From the NCBI GenBank assembly GCA_021828635.1, contig JAJZEJ010000131.1:8302-21910 (forward strand): a DNA stretch of 13,609 nucleotides, in the 5' to 3' direction. Every line of letters starts with the position of its first letter. The first letter of the stretch is position 1. Made by a program: the position numbers and the translations under genes. The notes below the pieces were generated by a model, which made no database searches, was not told where the DNA came from, and saw only the letters and a program-made list of their open reading frames with translations. The stretch is from Chloroflexota bacterium (GTDB lineage Bacteria; Chloroflexota; Ktedonobacteria; Ktedonobacterales; Ktedonobacteraceae). Shown piece after piece: positions 1-6,867 of the stretch.

Positions 1-65
1 CGATCAGCACGGCGAAGGGCCGCGCACACGCATTGACGTACATCAAAAAAGTCCGGTCTAGTCAT
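1..65 (-). CDS. Start of an unidentified gene, cut by the left edge
   Basis: Only the first 21 codons are visible (MTRPDFFDVRQCVCAALRRA and on). I cannot name a family from so little. The start is well supported. An AGAGGA Shine-Dalgarno lies a few bases upstream of the ATG at 65-63, and a near-consensus promoter with an overlapping palindrome (86-127) precedes it. The frame stays open to the window edge. A promoter with an operator over its start point suggests a tightly controlled gene, possibly a self-regulating transcription factor, but that is inference. Confidence 0.6.
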   Translation of the reverse strand, partial: MTRPDFFDVRQCVCAALRRAD

Positions 66-85
66 TTCTTTTCCTCTTTATAAAA

Positions 86-97
86 GTGTATATACAC
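86..97. promoter_or_regulatory. Operator-like 12-bp perfect palindrome
   Basis: GTGTATATACAC is a perfect palindrome immediately downstream of the -10 box of the left-edge promoter, so it covers the expected transcription start. That is a classic repressor position. The TGTATATACA core resembles sites of PadR- and GntR-type repressors in general form. Which protein binds it cannot be told from the window. Confidence 0.5.
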
Positions 98-99
98 AT

Positions 100-127
100 A
101 TTAAACCAGCAGTGCTTCCTTTGTCAA
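100..127 (-). promoter_or_regulatory. Sigma-70-type promoter for the left-edge gene
   Basis: On the minus strand a perfect -35 box TTGACA (127-122) is followed by a 16-base spacer and TTTAAT (105-100), five of six matches to the -10 consensus. The expected start point is near 93, about 28 bases upstream of the ATG at 65. Confidence 0.65.
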
Positions 128-346
128 GAGGAGGAGTGTATAATCGTACTCAAGAGCCGGATTGAACGAACGATCCTCTGGTGATGGTGTTTCTGCTCAA
201 TCCGCTCAGATGCCACTTTCATATTGATTGTTATCTCGTAGAAGAAGCAGATAAAGAAGTAATATGCTGTCTCTAATTGCTCAGTTTTATCTTAATTTTG
301 CTCACAAACTGTCTTGACAAACAGTACCACCATAGTATAGCCTGGA
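128..346. other. Spacer without a supported gene
   Basis: Part of a roughly 575-base non-coding stretch. I see an imperfect inverted repeat (CGGATTGA 158-165 with TCAATCCG 197-204, plus flanking GAGC and CTC) and a plus-strand TATAAT at 139-144 without a convincing -35. A possible plus-strand promoter lies at 314-341 (TTGACA, 16 bases, TATAGC). The open frames here have no good start or ribosome site. Confidence 0.4.
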
Positions 347-542
347 TCGCTAGGGAGTCACTCAGATGGAAGCAGCATCGTTCACTGCTCGAAAAGAAAT
401 GTTTTGAGTTCTTGCGACGTTTTTTGTGGGTCTTGTTCATTTTCTTGAAGTATGTCATACTTGTTTGGCATCGATGTGAAAGACCTCCTGGTTCAGCTCT
501 GTCGTTTTCATTTTCAACAGTCTCACTCAGGAGGTCTTTTTT
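347..542 (+). ncRNA. Candidate small non-coding transcript
   Basis: A possible promoter (TTGACA 314-319, 16 bases, TATAGC 336-341) points to a start near 347. A strong intrinsic terminator ends at 542, giving a predicted RNA of about 195 bases. Inside are a GCAG/CTGC hairpin (372-392) and a 7-bp-arm palindrome AAGTATG-T-CATACTT (448-462). The open frame across it starts with TTG, lacks a ribosome site and reads through the terminator, so I favour RNA over protein. No known RNA family was recognised. Confidence 0.3.
479..542 (+). terminator. Rho-independent terminator with a long loop
   Basis: AAAGACCTCCTG (479-490) pairs perfectly with CAGGAGGTCTTT (528-539), a 12-bp stem, and the T run extends to 542. 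The 37-base loop holds a small CTGT/ACAG inner pairing. The T run is on the plus strand. In the other direction only three T residues follow the stem, so it would be a weak terminator for the minus-strand gene ending at 642. Confidence 0.6.
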
Positions 543-641
543 GCCTGCCCTCACTTTTCTGGTTTTGCTGTCAAGATTGCTGTCAGAACTTCAGAACTCC
601 ATGAACAACTATCGTTGTAAAGTAGCGGGAAGATGAAACAG

Positions 642-1235
642 CTAGGGTTGCGTCGGGCGATGAGTACGCCAGTGATATGGGTTAAGCATCTGTTCCGTTT
701 GCGTGGATGCAGGGGAAAAGTCACGTGTCATGGATAGCGAGGGAGCCAGAAGCGTGACGCTCCTCTGGTGGTTAGCACGCCTGGTTGCAACAAAAAGTAG
801 TATGAGGATGGCCACACCAGATACTAGCCCGATAAAGGTGGCGAGCAGAATAGGCACAAGTGTGTTTTGCATTGTCATATGGACAGGCACTGACTGATGC
901 ACGCTTGTAATCTTCGCAACCATCTGAGGAACAACCATTTGATCACCTGCCTGCCGAACTGAAGATAGGTGGTGCGCGGTTGCAGCTACAGCAGATTGCT
1001 TGGAGCCTGGCATAACTATGTGCGCAGCCGGAGCCATACTTTTAACACTCTGGAAATGGAGCATGCGGTCACTCAGTGTACTGATCGCAGAGCCATTGCT
1101 GGCAATAAGCAGAATGAGAATGATCCCGATCAATCCGGCTATGATGCTGAACCATCCAGTGCGTCGCACATTGGCGGCAACAAAAATTACTAAGAATACA
1201 ATAGCCATCAAAGCGCACAAGTGTAATGCATCCAT
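642..1235 (-). CDS. Unrecognised three-span membrane protein, 197 aa
   Basis: I do not recognise a family. Two adjacent membrane segments lie at about residues 4-23 and 28-46. A polar region rich in Ser, Ala, His and Met follows (about 49-124). A third membrane segment spans about 126-150, and a basic then Ser/Thr/Gln-rich tail ends the protein. The start chosen is the ATG at 1235, because AAGGA stands seven bases upstream of it. A longer frame from 1286 has no such site. The gene follows the 1344-1694 gene on the same strand after 108 bases, so the two may be cotranscribed. The His/Met-rich segment between TM2 and TM3 could face outside and bind metal or heme, but no defined motif is visible. 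Confidence 0.6.
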   Translation of the reverse strand: MDALHLCALMAIVFLVIFVAANVRRTGWFSIIAGLIGIILILLIASNGSAISTLSDRMLHFQSVKSMAPAAHIVMPGSKQSAVAATAHHLSSVRQAGDQMVVPQMVAKITSVHQSVPVHMTMQNTLVPILLATFIGLVSGVAILILLFVATRRANHQRSVTLLAPSLSMTRDFSPASTQTEQMLNPYHWRTHRPTQP

Positions 1236-1343
1236 GAGGTGTTCCTTTCTGGGCCTCTGAGCCAAACAATAAGGGGTAATAAGCAAAAGTTGGTAGCGTT
1301 TCAGCGAGGATCAGCGATAAGACTAGCCTGGTTCTATGAGAGA

Positions 1344-1694
1344 TCAGGCCGCCTCATCTTGCAGGGCTTGTGTGGGGAACGGGTTGCAATAATCATGCCA
1401 GTTCCAACGTCCGCGCACAATCTCCTCCCACTTCTTGAGTTCCTGTTCCCAGTATTCCTCATGATCCGCACTCGATCCCCTCGCCGCGAGTGGAAATGTG
1501 GGATCAATCAACCCAATGCAAATTTGATGCAGATCTTTGCCATCCCGTGTTTGCAAGTACTGGCTATCAGCACTATCAATTCTGGCGAAGCGGTATTTCC
1601 GCGCCATGCTATCAAGCACGTGCAGTGTCAGGGCATCTTGCTCATACATATCTACAATCATGCACTCAAACGCCGCGTAAGTGTCGCGTTTCAT
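1344..1694 (-). CDS. Unrecognised small soluble protein, 116 aa
   Basis: No family is recognised. The protein is acidic with no membrane segment or signal peptide. Its C-terminal half is rich in Trp, Glu and Lys (EEYWEQELKKWEEIVRGRWN, about 79-98), probably an amphipathic helix, and the N-terminal half reads like an alpha/beta fold. The start at 1694 is supported by GAAGGAT upstream. An ATG 33 bases further upstream lacks a ribosome site. A palindromic CATTA-N-TTGTAA motif at 1738-1752, also found at the fabD promoter, lies just upstream, which hints at a shared regulator. Confidence 0.6.
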   Translation of the reverse strand: MKRDTYAAFECMIVDMYEQDALTLHVLDSMARKYRFARIDSADSQYLQTRDGKDLHQICIGLIDPTFPLAARGSSADHEEYWEQELKKWEEIVRGRWNWHDYCNPFPTQALQDEAA

Positions 1695-1737
1695 CGTTAT
1701 CCTTCTCTTTCTTAAAAATGTACTCAACGAACATGAG

Positions 1738-1752
1738 CATTACTTGTAATAG
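1738..1752. promoter_or_regulatory. Operator-like palindrome shared with the fabD promoter
   Basis: CATTACTTGTAATAG contains the perfect 12-bp palindrome ATTACTTGTAAT (1739-1750). It matches the two sites at 11351 and 11381 in the pattern CATTA-N-TTGTAA-Y-A. It lies 44 bases upstream of the ATG of the 116-aa gene, in its likely promoter region. Confidence 0.4.
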
Positions 1753-1841
1753 AATTTTTACTTCATCTCCTTACCCATGAATTACCGTTTTTTTAAGATG
1801 TATATTGATGCAGATGAACGAAATACTATAGGAACAGGCTG

Positions 1842-1886
1842 GTTTAGGAGCTGGTTTATCGTGTCCACGTAGGCGTCAAGATAAGG
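1842..1886. repeat. Degenerate copy of a GTAGGG-type dispersed repeat
   Basis: The first 19 bases match the element at 8308-8350 at 14 positions, and the tail (AGGCGTCAAGATAAGG) matches it at 13 of 16. The head also resembles the arm of the large hairpin at 1911-1988. This copy has lost its pairing ability. The stretch 1753-1910 holds no supportable gene. Confidence 0.45.
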
Positions 1887-1910
1887 AAGCATTACTATAC
1901 AAGACATGCA

Positions 1911-1988
1911 AAAGTTGGTGTAGGGACTGATTGACCGTGTCTGTGCTTGAGCAAACAGACACGGTCAATCAGTCCCTACACCAACTTT
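1911..1988. repeat. 34-bp perfect inverted repeat, likely terminator of the exporter operon
   Basis: Arms 1911-1944 and 1955-1988 are perfectly complementary over all 34 bases, with a 10-base loop (1945-1954) that itself carries GCT/AGC. The element begins 26 bases beyond the permease stop codon. In the minus direction it ends in CCAACTTTT, so it can act as a terminator and protect the mRNA 3' end. It is much longer than a normal terminator and shares its GGTGTAGGG head with the elements at 8308 and 1842, so it looks like a mobile REP-like palindrome recruited as a terminator. Confidence 0.75.
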
Positions 1989-2014
1989 CACCTCACAGGA
2001 TACAGAGCCATCGT

Positions 2015-4732
2015 TTATTCGTACCGTAGCACTTCTAGTGGGCGTATACGCACTGGTTGCCAGGCAACGAGTGCCGCTGTGAGCATGGCGAGCAACACTG
2101 TGCCGATGAGCAAACTCACTACGACCGGCGTGTCCATATTCAATGATAGATTGAAGAAGAGGCTACCAAGAACGGCAACGCCACTATTTGCCAGCAATAT
2201 CGCTATGAAGGCTCCAATGCCTCCGATGATTCCACACTCGATCAGCACCTCGCTTAACAGTGTGCTACTGGTATAGCCAACTGATTTAAGAATGCCCAGT
2301 TCGCGCTTGCGTTCCAGCATAGCCAGAGCTACCGTATTCGCAATGATAATTATCGCTGCGATGACTGAGAGTAGGGCAATAGCAGTTTGTACATCCATGA
2401 TACTGTTCAACTGTTGCAGGAAGGCTACGGCAGCGTCGGAGGGATGCTGCACGGTAGCGTCAGGCACAACCTGACTCAGCCAGTCTAGCGCATGGTTGAC
2501 CTGGGCAGATGCGACTTTCATGTAGAAAACGGTAGTGGTGCTGCCAGTTGCAGGGCTGAGTCCCTGTACAAGCGAGGCAGAAGCCAGAACTTGGCCCAGA
2601 TCTTCATACGTAGCCAGTTTCGAGGTAATACCCACAACTGTAACAGTTCTTTGCGCCTGACCATTTGCGCTACTGAAGGTAATCGTATCGCCCACCTTGA
2701 GATTCATGTTGAACCAGCCAGTGCGCGTCATTGCTTCACTAACAAGTACATTATTCGTATTGGCATCGCTAGCATTCAGGTTGCGCCCCTGCACGATGGT
2801 TAGTGCGGGAACATGCTGAGACAAATCATATCCCTCAATACCGCTTAAAGCTGTCAGTACCTGCTGACGACCACTACCCGTTGGCAACACCTGCTGACTG
2901 GCCTGACCGTTAATTGCAGTAGGCAAAGCGGCGATGAAACTATCTTCACGGCTACTAGAAAGCCCTGGCATACTGGATAGTTGTGTCAGCAACGTTTGCT
3001 GATCGTTTTTCGAGGATGTCGTTGCGATCACATTGTACGGTTGGTTTTGGGCCAGAGCGTTGTTGATTTGTGCTTGCGCGTCATGGCCTACACCTATTAC
3101 CGTTCCAATGCCAAAGACGCCGATAAACAGGGCCAGTAGAGTTGTTAACACACGTGTGCGTTGGCGGCCAATATTGCGCAAGGCCATTTTGATGTTCATC
3201 TTCCAGCTATGAGGCAAGAACCCAATGCACAAGCCCAGCAAAGAGACGGCCAGCAAGCAGATACCAAGTACCGGTTGCACTTCATACAGAAGCAAGGAGA
3301 GGGCGACGCCAGCCAGAACAGTTGCCAATTGATTGAACTGAAAACGTTCTGGCACCGGTAATTTGCTCACAGCGAAGACGATGAGAGCCAGGAAAGCACC
3401 CAGGAGCAGCAGGAAGGCAAAGGTACCATAGGTGGCCTCCACGCCCAATACGACATTGTTGTTGAAGATCACTATGGCCATCGCACAAAAGAGTAGCGAG
3501 AATACGGCTAGCAACAACAATCCCGCGATGAAGCCTCCTTTGATAGTGCCGTCTTGATTGCGTAGTACATGCAATGGACGTACATTGGCCGCTCGCACCA
3601 TCGGTATTAGACCAAAGATCAACGCGGTAACACAGCCAAGTGCGATCCCTCTAAGGATAATCCAGAGATTAAGCTGGAACAGCAGATTATCGCCCAGACT
3701 TTGCATCAGATTACGTATCAGATAACTGACGCCAATAGAGGCACCCGCTCCAATAATGCCCCCGATCAATCCGAGCAGGCCCGCCTCCAAGCCGAAGAGT
3801 GCATAGAGGTTTCTGCGATGATAACCAGCCGTTTTGAGAACGGCAATCTCGGTCTTGCGCCGCGCAAGCAGAACCTGCATAGTATTCACAACACCGACTC
3901 CACCAATCAACAGAGCCAGCAATCCTGCGACCTCCAGAAATTTGTTGATAGTATCGACCGAGGATTGTTCGCTTTTCAGCACGTCAGCGGCGCTTTGAGT
4001 CGCTACCAGCGGGAATTGTGCATTGATGCTCTTGATTGCTGCTGCTGTATGGGCCTGATCTGCTGTAGTGATATAGACAGTGCTGTAACCATTGAGTGAT
4101 GGCGGCGCGGCGGCCAGATAGTCGTGTGTCGAGATCAGTAGCAGATTGCCAGCCTGAGCGAATGTGCCGGTATTAGCGATCACACCAGCGATTTGCACCG
4201 TTAGCGCCTGACCCACTCCTGTATTCGTCTTCATATACACAGTGAACGCGGTACCGGGTTTTAGCTGATAGCGGTCGAGAAAACTCTGGGTAACGATCAC
4301 CTGATTATCCAGCAGCAGATGCGCAACGGAGCCATTGCCCGGCGTCACAAATGCTGGTGGAGAGACGAGTGGATAGTTGTTGGGATCAACAGCGACGATG
4401 GTAAAAGCCTGAGCTGAGGAAGCGGTGGCGCTGAGCGTGCCACTGGCAGCAATGACGGCGGTGTCATTGGTGATAGTGCCATTGGCCTTGAGCTGGCTGA
4501 AGAAAGCTAGATCGCTTTGCTTGAATGGCGTGCCAAAGCTCGTAACCGCTATATCTCCACCATTGCTATCACGCACATCGGCTGTCAGCGTATTGTGGAG
4601 CATAAGACCTACCAATTGTAGCGATACCACAGCAGTGACGCCCACGGCCACACAGAATATCGCCAACAGCGTGCGTTGACCACCACGCAGCAGTGAGCGG
4701 GAGGTATAGTCAAGGTACGTTGAAAATTTCAT
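2015..4732 (-). CDS. ABC transporter permease, duplicated FtsX/MacB-type, 905 aa
   Basis: This is the membrane subunit of a macrolide/lipoprotein-type ABC exporter (ABC3 family), which moves hydrophobic substrates or lipoproteins by mechanotransmission. Two repeats are visible. Repeat one has TM1 at about 21-45, an extracytoplasmic domain at about 46-258, and an FtsX core at about 262-390 with the coupling signature RRKTEIAVLKTAGY (291-304). Several extra membrane spans follow at about 400-505. Repeat two starts at about 528-548, has its external domain to about 775, and carries ERKRELGILKSVGY (807-820) and the terminal RIRPLEVLRYE. This ten-span layout is usual for the family. The ATG at 4732 has AAGGAAGAG upstream. 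The gene follows the ATPase after about 25 bases, so the two form an operon. The substrate is unknown. Nearby biosynthetic genes suggest export of a product. Confidence 0.9.
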   Translation of the reverse strand: MKFSTYLDYTSRSLLRGGQRTLLAIFCVAVGVTAVVSLQLVGLMLHNTLTADVRDSNGGDIAVTSFGTPFKQSDLAFFSQLKANGTITNDTAVIAASGTLSATASSAQAFTIVAVDPNNYPLVSPPAFVTPGNGSVAHLLLDNQVIVTQSFLDRYQLKPGTAFTVYMKTNTGVGQALTVQIAGVIANTGTFAQAGNLLLISTHDYLAAAPPSLNGYSTVYITTADQAHTAAAIKSINAQFPLVATQSAADVLKSEQSSVDTINKFLEVAGLLALLIGGVGVVNTMQVLLARRKTEIAVLKTAGYHRRNLYALFGLEAGLLGLIGGIIGAGASIGVSYLIRNLMQSLGDNLLFQLNLWIILRGIALGCVTALIFGLIPMVRAANVRPLHVLRNQDGTIKGGFIAGLLLLAVFSLLFCAMAIVIFNNNVVLGVEATYGTFAFLLLLGAFLALIVFAVSKLPVPERFQFNQLATVLAGVALSLLLYEVQPVLGICLLAVSLLGLCIGFLPHSWKMNIKMALRNIGRQRTRVLTTLLALFIGVFGIGTVIGVGHDAQAQINNALAQNQPYNVIATTSSKNDQQTLLTQLSSMPGLSSSREDSFIAALPTAINGQASQQVLPTGSGRQQVLTALSGIEGYDLSQHVPALTIVQGRNLNASDANTNNVLVSEAMTRTGWFNMNLKVGDTITFSSANGQAQRTVTVVGITSKLATYEDLGQVLASASLVQGLSPATGSTTTVFYMKVASAQVNHALDWLSQVVPDATVQHPSDAAVAFLQQLNSIMDVQTAIALLSVIAAIIIIANTVALAMLERKRELGILKSVGYTSSTLLSEVLIECGIIGGIGAFIAILLANSGVAVLGSLFFNLSLNMDTPVVVSLLIGTVLLAMLTAALVAWQPVRIRPLEVLRYE

Positions 4733-4757
4733 TGTGTATCTCTTCCTTCACTAGAGC

Positions 4758-5501
4758 TTACTGCGTAATGACGCCGCCAGAACGGTCAAGCTCGGCAATC
4801 TGACCATCAACAATGCGCAGGGCGCGATCCGCATGTGAGGCAACTGTGGGATCATGAGTAGCGATAATAAACGTCTTGCCCGTCTGCTCGCGCAGTTCGG
4901 TAATCAGTTTGAGAACATTTTCGCCATTGCGTGCATCAAGATTTCCTGTTGGCTCATCAGCAATCACCAGAGCGGGATCGGTAGCCAGCGCCCGTGCGAT
5001 AGCCACACGCTGTTGCTCACCACCCGACATCTGGTTGGGACGATGATGTAAGCGATGCGAGAGGCCAACCAGGTTCAGCAGTTCGCGGGCGCGAGTGGCA
5101 GGAGACCCTTGATGTTTGCCGACATATAAGGGGATTTCCACATTTTCTTGCGCGGTCAGCGTCGGAATCAGGTTGAAAGCCTGAAACACCATGCCGATCT
5201 TGCGGTTGCGGATATCTGCCAGCCTGTGTTCACTCATCGTGGTAATATCCACACCATCAATCAGTACTTTACCAGTCTTGGGATTATCCAGACCCGCAAT
5301 AATACCCAGCAATGTGCTTTTCCCAGAGCCGGAAGGCCCAACAAGAGAGACAAACTCCCCACTGAAAATCTGGAAGCTGATGCCCTTAATAATATCAATC
5401 CGCTCTCGACCGAGAGCCAGGCTCTTGGTGATGTTCTGGACATCCAGAGCAATTGCGCGATCTACAGCTACTACATTTTTAAGCTCAATTTGTGTTGCCA
5501 T
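4758..5501 (-). CDS. ABC transporter ATP-binding protein, MacB/LolD type, 247 aa
   Basis: This cytoplasmic ATPase drives the adjacent FtsX-type permease. All catalytic motifs are intact: Walker A GPSGSGKST (55-63), Q-loop Gln107 in MVFQAFNL, signature SGGEQ (159-163), Walker B LVIADEP (178-184), the D-loop NLD, and switch His216 in IIATHD. The NLIPTLTAQENVEIPL segment after the Q-loop is typical of the LolD/MacB/FtsE branch. The start at 5501 (MATQIELKN) gives a normal family length. The ribosome site is weak there (AAGGAG is 12 bases away), and an in-frame ATG at 5555 would add 18 basic residues that I consider unlikely. The first 20 residues before the fold are slightly longer than usual. 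Confidence 0.9.
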   Translation of the reverse strand: MATQIELKNVVAVDRAIALDVQNITKSLALGRERIDIIKGISFQIFSGEFVSLVGPSGSGKSTLLGIIAGLDNPKTGKVLIDGVDITTMSEHRLADIRNRKIGMVFQAFNLIPTLTAQENVEIPLYVGKHQGSPATRARELLNLVGLSHRLHHRPNQMSGGEQQRVAIARALATDPALVIADEPTGNLDARNGENVLKLITELREQTGKTFIIATHDPTVASHADRALRIVDGQIAELDRSGGVITQ

Positions 5502-5563
5502 ATCTTTCTGCTTCTCCTTCTGGTTTCCTCGTAAAGTTGCTTTTCTCAAGCGCACTATGCTTC

Positions 5564-5609
5564 GGGTCTACATCTCCACGGGTGAAACCCTACCAGCAGA
5601 GGTAGACCC
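5564..5609. repeat. Structured intergenic inverted repeat upstream of the ABC operon
   Basis: GGGTCTAC (5564-5571) pairs with GTAGACCC (5602-5609), and pairing resumes after one mismatch (TCT 5573-5575 with AGA 5598-5600). Nested inside is a second hairpin, GGGT-GAA-ACCC (5580-5590). Similar sequences flank the structure (TATGCTTC to 5563 and TACGCTTC to 5623). It lies between the ornithine-cyclodeaminase-like gene and the ATPase. It lacks a T run, so it may be a repeat insertion or a leader structure of the ABC mRNA. The rest of 5502-5699 shows no clear gene or promoter. Confidence 0.5.
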
Positions 5610-5699
5610 CACGCTTTACGCTTCAGTCTATTACACTACACATACAATGTTCTATGCTGCTGACCTGACACTTACCAATGCGGTGAGTCATGAGCAAGA

Positions 5700-6686
5700 T
5701 TATCGGCTTGAGGTAAGCTGAAAAGGAGTACCAACGTGATGCTCTAGCGCCCAGTGGTAAGCCCAACGTAGCAGTGCTGCATCCCATGCATACGTACCAC
5801 GTTGCTCGTAGAGGACGATGTCATCGCTCTGTTGGCGGGCAGAGGCAGTGCCTTTCATGACCTCGATCAGCGTAGCTGCGATGGTTGATGAGGTTCGGCC
5901 ACCTGTCGCGCCCATCACGGGGCGTGGATCCCAACCAGATGGGCGTGCAATCGGGCCTTCAAGAGCTGGCACGACCACGCGCTTTACCATGTCGGGTGGC
6001 AAGCCTTGCCCAGTAATACTGACAACGAGTGTGCCTGGTTGTACCCATGTTGTCTCCAGAACCGGCTCCCGGCCTGGAGCCGCAATGCACACAATGTCCG
6101 CGTCCTCGACGGCTGCCCGTGCAGTTTCGACCGCCTCAACACACAAACCTGTTTGCCTGCTCATCTCTATAGCGTATTGACGGCGATGCCCCTCGCTTGG
6201 GCTAAAGACATAGACGCTCTTTAGAGAAGGTAGCGCGTGGCTGATCGCACGTAGATGGTGCCGTGCCTGTACCCCGCTACCGATCATCGCCAGTTTGGTA
6301 GCACCCTGGTGGGCGAGATACATGCACGCGACACCCACAGGTGCCGAGGTACGCAAAGGGCTGAGATCATCCGTTGCCATCAACGCCTGCAACTGCCCCT
6401 CCTGATTGTCGATGAGTAGCGCGAAAAAGCCATTGCACGGCGGACGAATATTGCCCCCTGAAACAGGATAGATGCGAATGGATGTGCCATCGGTTGGTGT
6501 CGCCAGCGCGTTGATGTTGAAACGGCGCTCTTCTTGCCCCAGGGGAAAAGCTAGCCACGACATATAGCCCAGTGTATCACTCTGCTGGCACAATAGCGCA
6601 TCCTGAATCACCTGAAAGACCTCTTCAAAAAAGCATTCTCTTTCAATGAATGACCGTAAATCATCTTGCGTAAGCAATAGTGGCAT
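5700..6686 (-). CDS. Ornithine cyclodeaminase / mu-crystallin family protein, 328 aa
   Basis: The fold is that of ornithine cyclodeaminase, mu-crystallin, alanine dehydrogenase (AlaDH) and SbnB-type enzymes. The NAD(P) site is clear (LAMIGSGVQARHHLRA, 132-147), as is the family motif LRTSAP (111-116), whose Arg112 contacts the substrate carboxylate in the family. Length is normal. Two positions look altered. The usual Lys of the early substrate loop is replaced by Arg71 (SIRIYP), and the VVVD motif with the catalytic Asp appears as VVVP (237-240). This argues against true ornithine deamination and for another imine or amino acid redox reaction. The start has an excellent AAGGAGGGG site. The gene is divergent from the PIG-L gene, about 100 bases from its leader ORF, and may be coregulated with it. 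Confidence 0.85.
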   Translation of the reverse strand: MPLLLTQDDLRSFIERECFFEEVFQVIQDALLCQQSDTLGYMSWLAFPLGQEERRFNINALATPTDGTSIRIYPVSGGNIRPPCNGFFALLIDNQEGQLQALMATDDLSPLRTSAPVGVACMYLAHQGATKLAMIGSGVQARHHLRAISHALPSLKSVYVFSPSEGHRRQYAIEMSRQTGLCVEAVETARAAVEDADIVCIAAPGREPVLETTWVQPGTLVVSITGQGLPPDMVKRVVVPALEGPIARPSGWDPRPVMGATGGRTSSTIAATLIEVMKGTASARQQSDDIVLYEQRGTYAWDAALLRWAYHWALEHHVGTPFQLTSSR

Positions 6687-6789
6687 CTTCTGCCCCTCCT
6701 TCTATTTCTCTCCGTGCTGTACAATCCGTACTTTTCAGTCACCCACCACTTATTTGTCCGGTTACAGGGAGGCAAATCGTGGCAATAGG

Positions 6790-6867
6790 ATGAAAAAGGA
6801 AGTTTTTATAGAGTCCTCCTCAGCGGAGGAAATTTTTCTTCACTGGAAGAAAGGAAAAAAGCCATGA
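6790..6867 (+). CDS. Possible 25-aa leader ORF translationally coupled to the PIG-L gene
   Basis: An ATG at 6790 opens a 25-codon frame (MKKEVFIESSSAEEIFLHWK...) whose stop overlaps the start of the deacetylase in an ATGA junction (6864-6867), the classic arrangement for translational coupling. The peptide is Lys- and Glu-rich with a Ser run. A terminator-like hairpin (6814-6837) lies within the frame. The ribosome site is poor (GGGAGG is about 19 bases upstream), so this could be chance. The spacer 6687-6789 must hold two divergent promoters, but none is convincing by eye. Confidence 0.35.
   Translation: MKKEVFIESSSAEEIFLHWKKGKKP
6814..6837 (+). terminator. Attenuator-like hairpin before the PIG-L gene
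   Basis: TCCTCC (6814-6819) pairs with GGAGGA (6825-6830) around a 5-base loop, followed by AA and five T residues (6833-6837). The stem is only 6 bp. It sits between the likely promoter and the deacetylase start, inside the small leader frame, so it could attenuate transcription. Confidence 0.35.

Noticed and set aside
370..385. GGAAGCAGC resembling the conserved loop of bacterial SRP RNA
   Set aside because: The GGAA tetraloop and the second strand of the asymmetric loop are missing, so the match of nine bases is likely chance.
273..636. Open reading frames on both strands across 273-636
   Set aside because: The plus frame starts with TTG without a ribosome site and runs through a clear terminator. 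The minus frame is its shadow, with low-complexity Lys/Arg stretches. Neither resembles a protein family.
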